This document shows, piece by piece, positions 26,063 through 34,839 of a stretch of DNA of 64,000 nt. The translations under genes were made by a program, and so were the position numbers. Every line of letters starts with the position of its first letter. Position 1 is the stretch's first letter. This stretch comes from Brumimicrobium sp033722555 (GTDB lineage: Bacteria; Bacteroidota; Bacteroidia; Flavobacteriales_D; Crocinitomicaceae). The DNA lies in contig JAWVYS010000014.1 of the NCBI GenBank assembly GCA_033722555.1, positions 1 through 64,000 of the forward strand, given 5' to 3'. Under the pieces are notes generated by a model. It did not search any database and had not been told where the DNA came from. It saw only the letters and a list, made by a program, of their open reading frames with translations.

Positions 26063-26093
26063 CAAATATTTGCTTTTTTTTTATATCTCACAA
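26063..26093 (-). promoter_or_regulatory. Promoter of the DUF3276 gene
   Basis: Minus-strand AATATTTG (26070-26063, one mismatch from TAnnTTTG) with TTG (26093-26091) 20 bp upstream. The leader would be about 25 nt. It supports the start at 26034. Confidence 0.45.
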
Positions 26094-26181
26094 CTAAATT
26101 CTTAAACTTGTTGAAAACTTTGAACAAAAAAACCGACATGGTTCAGGATTCGGTTATGCTGATTTAAAAAACTGTTATTTA

Positions 26182-26973
26182 ATGTGTTATAAAATTGGAT
26201 GTGTTTATCTAATCTTGATTGCGCTGACTTTCTCCTGCAAGGAAGAGAATAATACAGGGATAAAAAATAGCTCAGATCAATATGTTTCGGAGGAGGTGCT
26301 TATAAACGCGGAGGATTCCTCCCGATCAGAAGCTTCGGTAGCGCAGAAAAAAGAAATTGATACTCTGGAAATGAGATTGATAATAGCAGGCCTCGTCGAT
26401 ATTCAGTCTGTTGACTCAAGCATACGGGTGGATGTGAAGTATTCCTCTTCAGACAACTTCATGAAAAAAGATCTTTATGGCAAACTGGAGAAAATCTATT
26501 TGCAAAAGGAAGTAGCCGAAAGACTTGCAAAGTCTCAAAGAAAACTTAAGGCTACAAATCCCGACCTGACCCTGCTCGTTTATGACGGTGTTCGACCACT
26601 ATCTGTTCAACAGGCGATGTGGGATTCTCTGGACAGTTTGTCTTTCAGTGAAAAGATCAAATTTGTCAGCAATCCGAAGAATGGTAGTTTGCACAATTAT
26701 GGTTGTGCGGTTGATCTGACAATTCTTAACACGCAAACAGGACAAGTTTTGGATATGGGAGCAGGTTACGACGATCTCAGAAAAATAGCCTATCCCAAAT
26801 TTGAGCAAGATTTTCTGGCTTCCGGCGAATTAACGAAGGAACAGTACAATAACCGGCAGTTACTGAGAGGTGTGATGCGCGCAGGAGGATTCTGGGGTAT
26901 TCAGACAGAATGGTGGCATTTCAACGCGTTTTCAAGACCTAAGGCAAAAGAACTTTACGATATTGTTCAATAA
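26182..26973 (+). CDS. VanX/DdpX-like D-Ala-D-Ala dipeptidase, lipoprotein
   Basis: 263 aa. Lipobox ALTFSC puts the lipidated Cys at 19, so the enzyme is anchored in the envelope. An Asp/Ser linker is followed by the M15D fold: Arg138 (YDGVRP), zinc ligands His171 and Asp178 (SLHNYGCAVDLT), catalytic Glu243 and third ligand His246 (EWWHF). VanX hydrolyses D-Ala-D-Ala. Lipidated homologues in Gram-negative bacteria more likely recycle or trim peptidoglycan peptides than give vancomycin resistance; no vanH or vanA is nearby. An inverted repeat AACCGA/TCGGTT precedes the gene. Confidence 0.85.
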   Translation: MCYKIGCVYLILIALTFSCKEENNTGIKNSSDQYVSEEVLINAEDSSRSEASVAQKKEIDTLEMRLIIAGLVDIQSVDSSIRVDVKYSSSDNFMKKDLYGKLEKIYLQKEVAERLAKSQRKLKATNPDLTLLVYDGVRPLSVQQAMWDSLDSLSFSEKIKFVSNPKNGSLHNYGCAVDLTILNTQTGQVLDMGAGYDDLRKIAYPKFEQDFLASGELTKEQYNNRQLLRGVMRAGGFWGIQTEWWHFNAFSRPKAKELYDIVQ

Positions 26974-27046
26974 TAACACGTTGAATAACGAAATAATTCT
27001 TTTCTTGCCTTCTGAAAATTGAGTTAAATCTGTTAAATGGAAAAAT

Positions 27047-27883
27047 ATGACTGATACGTTTTTGAATAGAATGAACGAGATTCATAATTCAATCAAAGGA
27101 AACAGAAAGGTTCTCCCTGTTGAGATAATTTCAGAGGATTTCCTGTTAGAAAAAGGTATAATCAAAAAAACTAAGGGTAAAATTGTTTATCTCAATACGG
27201 GTTTGATTGCCGAGAACTATTTGATGTTATGGAACGATGACCTGATAACGAATTTGGTGGATCTGGAGGAGTTGGTTATTGAGAATTTAGAGCTCAGGGA
27301 ACTCGATCTGACTCCCTTAAAGCAATTGAAAACAATCACGGTGAAATCATGTAAAAGGGATTCGTTGATTTATATTGCTGAGAATGAAGGATTGATGAAG
27401 CTTGATATTGCTGAACTGGACCTGGACGGTGATGAAATTGGACCGATCGCATTGTACGCCCATCCTGAACAGGTCGGTAAAGTGTTCCCAAAAAATATAG
27501 AGAAAAAGTGTAGGGACAAAGATGGATATTTAGCTGTAACCTTGTATCTGGCACCACCAAAACACAAATCTGTTCAGTCGAACGATTTTGATTTTAAATT
27601 TTTGAGCAGGTTTAAGGAGGCAGAATTAGGTAATATTCTGAGAGAATACTGGAATCAACAACCTGAATATTATACGAAATACTCCTCTGAGCAGGAAGTT
27701 CCTGATCATGAAAAAGAAACTTATTATTTACTCTTGGAAGTCGAGCGAAAGGTGGAGAATGATTTTTACGAAAATAAAAATATTTCTTTTAAACCCGAAC
27801 AGGACATATCGTATCCGTCGCTGAGTGAAAGGGTGTTTGAAAACGGTAGAAAAATACCGGATTGTATGAAGCAATCCATTTAA
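27047..27883 (+). CDS. Hypothetical protein with a short leucine-rich segment
   Basis: 278 aa, cytosolic, no signal. Residues about 60-130 carry leucine-rich-repeat-like spacing (DLEELVIENLELRELDLTPLKQLKTITVKSC). The remainder is acidic and mixed alpha/beta with no family I can name. It starts 73 bp after the VanX-like gene on the same strand, so co-transcription is possible. It is followed by AT-rich DNA carrying the promoter region of the next gene. Confidence 0.55.
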   Translation: MTDTFLNRMNEIHNSIKGNRKVLPVEIISEDFLLEKGIIKKTKGKIVYLNTGLIAENYLMLWNDDLITNLVDLEELVIENLELRELDLTPLKQLKTITVKSCKRDSLIYIAENEGLMKLDIAELDLDGDEIGPIALYAHPEQVGKVFPKNIEKKCRDKDGYLAVTLYLAPPKHKSVQSNDFDFKFLSRFKEAELGNILREYWNQQPEYYTKYSSEQEVPDHEKETYYLLLEVERKVENDFYENKNISFKPEQDISYPSLSERVFENGRKIPDCMKQSI

Positions 27884-28076
27884 TTTCGATGATATGATTT
27901 AAATCATTGAATTATTTTAAATGTTTAAATAACAGTAAATTAAACAGGTTTATTTAATTTAATTGTAGAATATATAGAAAAAAGACTACGATAAAATGCT
28001 CGTATTACTTTTTATTTTGCCTCATTAAATATATATTTTCGGCATTTAATACAATTAATACAATTTTATAAGTAAG

Positions 28077-29975
28077 ATGGAGCAGAAAAAGGTGCTTGTT
28101 TTTATTCAGGAAGTTTTACAAAATTTACCCGAAGACTGGATCTTCTTGACTACCCACCGTCTGGATATCTACACGGAGAGTTTGGCAAAAACCCAGTTTC
28201 TTCAGCAATTTGAAAAATTATATGATAACAATGATACGAACAAGTTATCTTTGAATCAACTACCTACAGCCTTTGATTACATTCGTCTGGGGCATCCTTT
28301 ATCTTCAGTGCTTGAATGGACAATCGGACAATTGAATGGTTTTCGGTCACAAAATGTTATTAGTTTTTCGTCGAATACGATGCCGATTATGGCTGTACTC
28401 AGAAAAAATCTTCTTGATAAAAGGGCAACGAGAATCCTATACAAGGACGAGATGCCTGCAGGTTTCGACCCTCAAACTTTAAAACAGGTTTATGGGTATG
28501 ATTTCGAATTAATGAAGATCAATTCAACAGAAAAAATTACTGAATTTCCGGGAAGTACAGTATTGGTAACAACGGTTAAAAAAGGTGACGAAGAAGGCGC
28601 CAACCTCAAACAACTACAGATACCGGAAAATGTCGACTTTCTGTTGGTTAGCTATAAAAAACTTGGGAGTATTCTCATCCTGCCTGAAAGAAACGATAAA
28701 AGACCTGTCAGCATTAACACTGAGAATTACATCTCAGATATTCAGCATGTGCGCAGAAGAGAAACCATCGCTATGACGCCCTCAAATGCCTTAAGCGCAC
28801 TGTTTCATCTACTGGGGGAACCGCTGCCCAAATCAGATGATGAAAAAAGGGCACAGTACAAGGCTCAGGTGCTTGGAGCGATCAAAGATATTACTGATTC
28901 TGAAACTCCGGCTTTATTGGCTTCCAGCGGGCTTTCTATGCAGTATGCAATCATGATGGGGTTAATAGATCACGCTACTCAAGTATATCCGGGTAAAGAG
29001 ATTAGAATTATTGTACCCCCCAATTGTTATGGCGGTACGAATGATCAGGCAAGGCGCGTAGCTGCTTGTGTTGATAATGTTAAGGTGCTTGATCTACCTG
29101 TGGATGGTGAAAATGATATGGTTAGAAGTACAGACCGTGTTCTTGACCGTGTAGCCCAAGAAGGAGCGGTACCTCTTATAATCGCTGAGATTCCTACCAA
29201 TCCGCGTGTGGAAGTTCCGGATTTGCAAAAATTGAGTGATGTTTTAAGTAAACAGCGGAAGACCCGAGAAGGAGAAGAAGCGATTGCGCCTGTTTTTATT
29301 CTCGATCAGACCTTTTGTCCAAACGTTCAATTTCTTCGCCGGAATGGTATCTTTTCACCTGTTCAAACAATTTCGTATGTCAGTGGTTCTAAATTCCCAA
29401 GTGGAGGAAGATGCACAGCCGGTTACTGTGTATCCAACCCAATGGCAAGTGGGCTGATGCCGAACATTGAAAAACACCTTAAACTTTGTGACAATGAAGC
29501 GACTGATTTGCAGATACAAATTCTGTCAGAACAGTTGCCCTCTATGAATCAACGGATTATGAAAGCCTATAAGAATACCAGAGAATTCGTAGATTTTATA
29601 AAAAAGACTTTACCATCAGCGAAAATTAATTTCGTGTCTGAGAAACTAGCCGAACAGGGTTTTACTCCCTCAGTTTTTTCACTAGACCTACCAACAAAGG
29701 GAGTAACCGAAGAGGAAAGAGAATCTCGTAAAAGAATGCTTAATGAAAGACTTATCAATATGATGATTGGGATGATTCCCAATGAGAGTAAGTATTGTGT
29801 GAGCTACGGTCAGCTAAAAGGCTGTTACTGGACTATTCCCGCAACTTCAACACAAGGAACCACGAAGGAATCTGATAAAGACTACATTGCGCGGGTATCT
29901 CTTTCACCTGAGCTTGATCTCGAAATGCATAAAAGGGTTTTTGCAGATTTTGCAAAGCAAATTGATTCTGTATGA
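28077..29975 (+). CDS. Large PLP-dependent transferase-like protein (Cys/Met metabolism fold)
   Basis: 632 aa against about 380-430 for typical cystathionine gamma-synthase-family enzymes. The second half has the fold-type I signature: ALLASSGLSMQYAIM (279-293), CYGGT (Tyr318), EIPTNPRVEVPDL (371-383), Asp410 in FILDQTF for the pyridine nitrogen and the likely Schiff-base lysine 439 in SGSKFPSGG. The first ~230 residues contain YIRLGHPLSSVLE and ISFSSNTMPIMAVL (68-108), which resemble the entry region of the same family and look duplicated or split by a long insertion. The substrate is not predictable. No operon partner. Confidence 0.65.
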   Translation: MEQKKVLVFIQEVLQNLPEDWIFLTTHRLDIYTESLAKTQFLQQFEKLYDNNDTNKLSLNQLPTAFDYIRLGHPLSSVLEWTIGQLNGFRSQNVISFSSNTMPIMAVLRKNLLDKRATRILYKDEMPAGFDPQTLKQVYGYDFELMKINSTEKITEFPGSTVLVTTVKKGDEEGANLKQLQIPENVDFLLVSYKKLGSILILPERNDKRPVSINTENYISDIQHVRRRETIAMTPSNALSALFHLLGEPLPKSDDEKRAQYKAQVLGAIKDITDSETPALLASSGLSMQYAIMMGLIDHATQVYPGKEIRIIVPPNCYGGTNDQARRVAACVDNVKVLDLPVDGENDMVRSTDRVLDRVAQEGAVPLIIAEIPTNPRVEVPDLQKLSDVLSKQRKTREGEEAIAPVFILDQTFCPNVQFLRRNGIFSPVQTISYVSGSKFPSGGRCTAGYCVSNPMASGLMPNIEKHLKLCDNEATDLQIQILSEQLPSMNQRIMKAYKNTREFVDFIKKTLPSAKINFVSEKLAEQGFTPSVFSLDLPTKGVTEEERESRKRMLNERLINMMIGMIPNESKYCVSYGQLKGCYWTIPATSTQGTTKESDKDYIARVSLSPELDLEMHKRVFADFAKQIDSV

Positions 29976-30189
29976 TTCAATTTTAAGGGTTGAGGACATC
30001 AAAACAATAGTAATCAATCACTATAGATGATATACTTTAAAAATCGGAAAATGATTACTTTATAATTATAAATCATCCGATAGAAAGGAGATCTTCTGTT
30101 AAATAAAACTAAATTAATATAAAATGACGTCACTCGCTCGGTTGATGACATTTAAGTGATCGTTTTATACCTTAATTTTATTCCGAATT

Positions 30190-30231
30190 TTGAGAGGCCT
30201 ATATTTCAATATAGATAGGTGTCTCTTTTAA
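30190..30231 (+). terminator. Hairpin between the PLP-enzyme and exchanger genes
   Basis: Arms GAGA..CCTATAT and ATATAG..GG..TCTC form an imperfect stem followed by TTTT. It could end the PLP-enzyme transcript, 215 nt after its stop. It ends only 11 nt before the exchanger ATG, so it could equally be a 5' leader structure of that gene. Confidence 0.35.
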
Positions 30232-30242
30232 ACGGTATTTTT

Positions 30243-31196
30243 ATGCTTGTTCAGGTCTTGTTACTGGTTCTGGGGTTTGTTATTTTGATTAAAGGTGCAG
30301 ATTGGCTGGTGGACGGTGGTTCTGCCCTGGCCCGTAAATACAACATAAGCGAACTGGCAATAGGTTTAACAATTGTAGCCTTTGGTACTTCGATGCCTGA
30401 ATTTGTAGTGAATACTTTCGCGGCTTATCAGGAACATGAGGAAATAATATTCGGTAATATTATCGGAAGCAATATTTTCAATCTTTTCGCTATACTTGGA
30501 ATAGCAGGACTGATTTCTCCATTACTCGTGCAGTCGAGTACGGTATGGAAAGAAATACCTCTTTCACTTCTCGCAGCCCTTCTTTTATTTTTGCTCGCCA
30601 ACAATTTTTTATCGGAAAGTGCAACCCTTTCACGAGTAGACGGGTTAATACTGATCACATTTTTCGCATTATTTCTTTTTTATGTTTTCAGGCAGCTTAA
30701 AACCGGAAACTCTTCCCTGGATAATCCCGAAAAAAAGCTTTCGAATCTGAAAATTTGGATATACATCATTTTAGGGCTTGCTTTCCTGATTATCGGAGGG
30801 CGTTTTGTCGTGGTCAATTCCGTTAAAATTGCTGAAAGTATGGGAATTAGTGAAACAGTCATAGGATTAACTATTGTGGCAGCCGGAACTTCTCTTCCCG
30901 AACTGGCAACATCTGTGGTTGCAGCTGTAAAGAAAAACAACGACATAGCTGTCGGAAACATTGTTGGATCCAATATTTTCAATATCTTCTTCATTCTCGG
31001 AGTTAGCTCACTAATCAAACCGATTGAATTCAGTACCAAATTTAATATCGACTTGTATTTGTTGGTGATCGGGACAGTTTTTCTATTCGCTACCATGTTC
31101 ATAGGAAAAAAGAAAAGATTAGGAAGGGTGGAGGCAGGAATCCTTTTCCTAATTTATTGCGGTTATACCGTAATGCTCGTAAACAGCGAGGTCTGA
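30243..31196 (+). CDS. Calcium/sodium:cation antiporter (CaCA family, YrbG-like)
   Basis: 317 aa from the ATG at 30243; a GTG 8 codons upstream lies inside the hairpin and is less likely. Ten or so membrane helices in two inverted halves. The alpha-repeats with ion-binding acidic residues are visible: GLTIVAFGTSMPEFVVN (first half) and GLTIVAAGTSLPELATS (second half), each followed by GNIIGSNIFN or GNIVGSNIFN. Exports Ca2+ (or another cation) in exchange for Na+ or H+. Single gene, no obvious terminator. Confidence 0.9.
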   Translation: MLVQVLLLVLGFVILIKGADWLVDGGSALARKYNISELAIGLTIVAFGTSMPEFVVNTFAAYQEHEEIIFGNIIGSNIFNLFAILGIAGLISPLLVQSSTVWKEIPLSLLAALLLFLLANNFLSESATLSRVDGLILITFFALFLFYVFRQLKTGNSSLDNPEKKLSNLKIWIYIILGLAFLIIGGRFVVVNSVKIAESMGISETVIGLTIVAAGTSLPELATSVVAAVKKNNDIAVGNIVGSNIFNIFFILGVSSLIKPIEFSTKFNIDLYLLVIGTVFLFATMFIGKKKRLGRVEAGILFLIYCGYTVMLVNSEV

Positions 31197-31342
31197 TTGA
31201 TGTAAATTCCTTCGTTTCTAAAGTCCTGATCTTCGGAATTGAAAGCAAGGTTCCTTATTTATTTGTATATTGTTATCCTGGTATAAATAAATCATTTAAA
31301 TCTCTTTAAAGGGATCGTGTTTAATCAATTAAGCAATGTATC

Positions 31343-31842
31343 ATGAGCAGAGGATTTGTAAAAGAAGGAGATCAGGAAGAACCACCAATGATACCGCCGA
31401 GAGCGGCACTTCCCGATGGCGTTGTAAATTATGTCACTCCCGAGGGGTATCAGGCTCTGATCGATGAAAAAACTCGTTTAAATGAAAAAAGAGCCGGGCT
31501 TCAGCTCGAAGATGAGCGCGAGAAACGCAGAACACTCGCTGAAATAGACGGTATTTTAAATCTTCTTCAGGAAAGAATTAATTCTGCGAGAATTCTGGAT
31601 CCGTCAAACAGGATACAAACGAGATTCGTTTCGGTGCAAGCGTAAAATACCGAATGACCGGTGTTCCTAAGCCCATTGAATTCAAAATTGTTGGTGTAGA
31701 CGAGGCCGATGTAAAAGAGCATAAGATTGCTTTTGTTTCTCCCATAGCCAAAGCGTTGATAGGAAACAAAACAGGGGATAAGCTGCTCGTTAACCTCGCA
31801 GGCAAAGCTCGTGAAATAGAAATCCTGGAGATTTCTTACTGA
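31343..31842 (+). pseudogene. GreA/GreB-family protein gene with a -1 frameshift
   Basis: Two overlapping open frames encode one protein. The first (31343-31645) has the N-terminal opening MSRGFVKEGDQEEPPMIPPRA and the coiled-coil stalk. The second (downstream to 31842) has the C-terminal FKBP-like part (VGVDEADV, FVSPIAKALIGNKTGDK). The switch is at the A-run 31606-31608: adding one A restores SKQDTNEIRFGASVKYRMTG, the sequence expected for the family. Restored, it would be ~166 aa. Gre factors rescue backtracked RNA polymerase; this family branch is typical of Bacteroidota. Either a true mutation or a homopolymer sequencing error. Confidence 0.8.
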
Positions 31843-31843
31843 T

Positions 31844-32494
31844 TCAGGATTTTTTCAGGGATTGTATCGTTTTCAGAGGATCAAAAGAATTAAATACAAA
31901 ACTTCCGGCTACCAAAGCATCAGCTCCCACTTTGACAAGTTCCGGGGCGTTATCACTGTTTACCCCGCCATCGACCTCAATAAGTGTTTCACTTTTTCGA
32001 TCATTGATGAGCCTTTTCAATTCTCTAACCTTATCGAATGTATTAGGAATAAATTTTTGTCCTCCAAAACCGGGATTTACTGACATTATCAAAACCAGGT
32101 CTATTTCTTGAATAATATCTTTGAGCAGATGAACCGGTGTATGAGGATTAAGTGCCACACCTGTTTTCATTCCTTCATTTCGAATGGCTTGAAGCGTTCG
32201 GTGGAGATGCTTGCATACCTCGTAATGTACGGTAAGAATTTCAGCACCTGCTTTTTTAAAATCGACAATGTAATCATCCGGAGTGGCTATCATAAGATGC
32301 ACGTCCAGGGGTTTTTGAGCATGTTTGTGAATGGCCTGCATCACGGGTAAACCGAAAGAAATGTTGGGTACAAACTGTCCGTCCATGATGTCAATATGAA
32401 TCCAGTCGGCTTCACTTTTGTTTAACATTTTGACATCACGTTCAAGGTTGGCAAAATCAGCCGCAAGAACAGAAGGGGAAATTATCGTGCTCAT
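31844..32494 (-). CDS. rpe: Ribulose-phosphate 3-epimerase
   Basis: 216 aa TIM barrel, the usual length. Interconverts ribulose-5-P and xylulose-5-P in the pentose phosphate pathway. Visible: SPSVLAADFANLERDV, the metal-binding HIDIMDGQFVPNISFG and DVHLMI, and the catalytic EVDGGVNSDNAP. Phosphate-binding VNPGFGGQKF is present. Only 1 bp separates its stop from that of the convergent gre-like gene. Confidence 0.96.
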   Translation of the reverse strand: MSTIISPSVLAADFANLERDVKMLNKSEADWIHIDIMDGQFVPNISFGLPVMQAIHKHAQKPLDVHLMIATPDDYIVDFKKAGAEILTVHYEVCKHLHRTLQAIRNEGMKTGVALNPHTPVHLLKDIIQEIDLVLIMSVNPGFGGQKFIPNTFDKVRELKRLINDRKSETLIEVDGGVNSDNAPELVKVGADALVAGSFVFNSFDPLKTIQSLKKS

Positions 32495-32525
32495 GAATTA
32501 TTGTTTTTTCAAAAATAACAATTCC

Positions 32526-34130
32526 TCACGAACCGGGTTTGGGAAATAAACGGATATAATTCTTTTCTCTGTCGTAAACATCCTTATAAAACCTGATCAT
32601 TCCTGTCGAATCATCTCTTTCGGCTGTCCTGTATTTTACGTGAACAGGAAACTGATCATTTATTTTTAAATAAGTCTGCTCTTTTCTCGCAATGAGCGAT
32701 TGGAGAGAATCCCGGTAAAGATGATCTTCGAGCTCAAGGATATATCTGCATAACTCAATAGGATCCTCCACGCGGATACAGCCGTGACTAAAAGTTCTAA
32801 TATCCCTTTTGAACAAATATTTGGAGGGCGTGTCATGAATATAAACGGCGTATTCGTTGGGGAAAAGTATTTTTATGAGACCGAGACTGTTTGACGGACC
32901 ACCTTTTTGTCTGATACGGTAAGGAAAATTATTTGATGGAATACTCTTCCAGTCAATGTTATCGGGTGAAACGACTTTACCATTTTTGAGTAATTCATAA
33001 TTATTCTTCTGCAAGTAATTGGGATCTCTGCGCAAAGCAGCCAATATTTCCTTGCTGGCAATCGAATAGGGTACATGCCAGTAAGGGTAAGTTACGATGT
33101 TTTTGATGGGTGCCTGAAACTCCGGGGTTTGAGTAACGGCTGCTCCAACCACTATCGAATGTTCACTAACCAAGGTGTCAGCATTGTAGAATTTCAGCAT
33201 GAAGGAAGGAATATTCACATCTATAAATTTGGAGCCAACCGTAGAATCGGGAATCGATTTGATTTTTTCAAGAGCAAGAATGCCTTTATAATATCTTGTC
33301 ATGTTACTTTCATTCAGGATGTGGATCGTATTTTTCCCCACTTTTCCGTCCGGATTGAGTCCGTTCAAATATTGATAATTGCTCAAAACCTTCCGCAAGC
33401 TGTCCATCGAAATGTTGGTATCACCCAAAAATCCCCTTGCTTTCAAAACAGCTGCAACTCGGTTATCAGGGTGCCCGAGTGTATCATCCGGTAGATTGAG
33501 TTCGTATGAACCATCATTCAACGGGTATTTTGCTGTAAAATCATTGATGACAAGATGGAGCGGTAAAATCCTGAAATCTTTCTGTTTATAGCATATAACG
33601 TAATCTTTCCAGGGAACTTCGTTAGCCTTGAGCTTTATAAATTGATGGAGTCGATCCGCTTTTATTTGTTCATGTTTTCGCAGCACTGTGTCCTTAAAAT
33701 TTATAAACCCTTTCTCCTGTATGTCAAGGTATTCTGAAAGCCTAAGCAGGGTAACGAGTTCCTTTTTAAAGATATCATAATGACTCTCAAATGGAGGAGT
33801 ATAAAGTTTTTTCGGGGGCAAATTGAGTTTAATATCACTGTTTATGAAATCAAAAAATTCACGTTCAGCATTATCGAGTAAACTATCTTTTATCCACACA
33901 GGATCAAATTTCCGGAAAGCATAAAATTCCCGGAGATAATTCAGGTCTTCGGTTTTTAGTTGAAGAGAAGCAATCAGATTGTCATCATCCAGCATAAGTG
34001 CTATAGCCTTTTGATCCTTAGTTTGTTGTTGGTTAGAAAAAGATTCAGATTCTTCTGTTTTACAGAATGTCATTGTAACCAACAAAAGGATAAACAAACA
34101 AATCCTTGCTAAAAGTGTTACAATTTTCAT
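32526..34130 (-). CDS. L,D-transpeptidase (YcbB/LdtD-like) lipoprotein
   Basis: About 534 aa from the ATG at 34130, which gives a lipobox VTMTFC (Cys at about 23); the upstream TTG extension removes this signal and is not used. An N-terminal scaffold domain leads to a peptidoglycan-binding segment (about 245-285, LSNYQYLNGLNPDGKVGKNT). The YkuD catalytic domain has YPYWHVPYSIA, the His in AVYIHDTPSK and the nucleophile Cys in SHGCIRVEDP. It forms 3-3 cross-links or attaches proteins to peptidoglycan. Single minus-strand gene, divergent from the rhomboid gene. Confidence 0.85.
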   Translation of the reverse strand: MKIVTLLARICLFILLLVTMTFCKTEESESFSNQQQTKDQKAIALMLDDDNLIASLQLKTEDLNYLREFYAFRKFDPVWIKDSLLDNAEREFFDFINSDIKLNLPPKKLYTPPFESHYDIFKKELVTLLRLSEYLDIQEKGFINFKDTVLRKHEQIKADRLHQFIKLKANEVPWKDYVICYKQKDFRILPLHLVINDFTAKYPLNDGSYELNLPDDTLGHPDNRVAAVLKARGFLGDTNISMDSLRKVLSNYQYLNGLNPDGKVGKNTIHILNESNMTRYYKGILALEKIKSIPDSTVGSKFIDVNIPSFMLKFYNADTLVSEHSIVVGAAVTQTPEFQAPIKNIVTYPYWHVPYSIASKEILAALRRDPNYLQKNNYELLKNGKVVSPDNIDWKSIPSNNFPYRIRQKGGPSNSLGLIKILFPNEYAVYIHDTPSKYLFKRDIRTFSHGCIRVEDPIELCRYILELEDHLYRDSLQSLIARKEQTYLKINDQFPVHVKYRTAERDDSTGMIRFYKDVYDREKNYIRLFPKPGS

Positions 34131-34208
34131 TTCTTTTTTAGATATTGCAATGTAATATAACAAATATACGACCAGTTGTTTCAGTTTCGAATCAAAAAAG
34201 TTTAAATA

Positions 34209-34838
34209 ATGGAATTTCAGTATTATCCGGTCACACTATTAATCATAATTATTACGATTATCACATCCATCCGTGCTTTTAATCAGGAGGATGTCAAATA
34301 CAAATGGGTTTTTTATCCTTATAAGATCAAGCGTGAAAATCAATATTACAGAATAGTTTCCCACATGTTCATTCACGGGGATTTTCTTCACCTTTTATTC
34401 AATGTGTTTGTTCTGTTTTCATTTGGGCAGAATCTTGAGTATATCTTCAAAGGAACTTTTGGTGCGGGATTAGGTTCTCTGCACTTTTTTGTGTTGTATT
34501 TTCTGGGTGGTTTAGCTTCTTCTCTTTGGCCTTATCTCAGAAATTATGACAACCCGAATTATATGAGTCTCGGAGCTTCAGGCGCCGTTTCTGCAGTTTT
34601 GTTCGCCAGTATTCTTTGGCTGCCCCAGGGTGGTATTTATATCATGTTTATTCCTTTTGAGATACCGGCCTGGATTTTTGGTATTATTTATCTAGGCTAT
34701 GAGTACTACATGAGTAAAAAAGGTGGTACGGGTATAGCTCATGATGCTCATTTCGGGGGCGCTGTATTCGGTATTTTATATATTTTGTTTATCAATTTTG
34801 ATAAGGGTAAAGAATTTATTTCGTACATTTTCAACTGA
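34209..34838 (+). CDS. Rhomboid family intramembrane serine protease
   Basis: 209 aa with six predicted membrane helices and no extra domain. Catalytic Ser124 is in the GxSG motif LGASGAVSAV and His181 in HFGGAVFG. The L1-loop/TM2 histidines are in HMFIHGDFLHLLFN. Cleaves membrane proteins within or next to their transmembrane segment; substrates unknown. Its stop is 1 bp from the next gene's ATG, so the aminotransferase gene is probably translated from the same mRNA. Confidence 0.9.
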   Translation: MEFQYYPVTLLIIIITIITSIRAFNQEDVKYKWVFYPYKIKRENQYYRIVSHMFIHGDFLHLLFNVFVLFSFGQNLEYIFKGTFGAGLGSLHFFVLYFLGGLASSLWPYLRNYDNPNYMSLGASGAVSAVLFASILWLPQGGIYIMFIPFEIPAWIFGIIYLGYEYYMSKKGGTGIAHDAHFGGAVFGILYILFINFDKGKEFISYIFN

Positions 34839-34839
34839 T

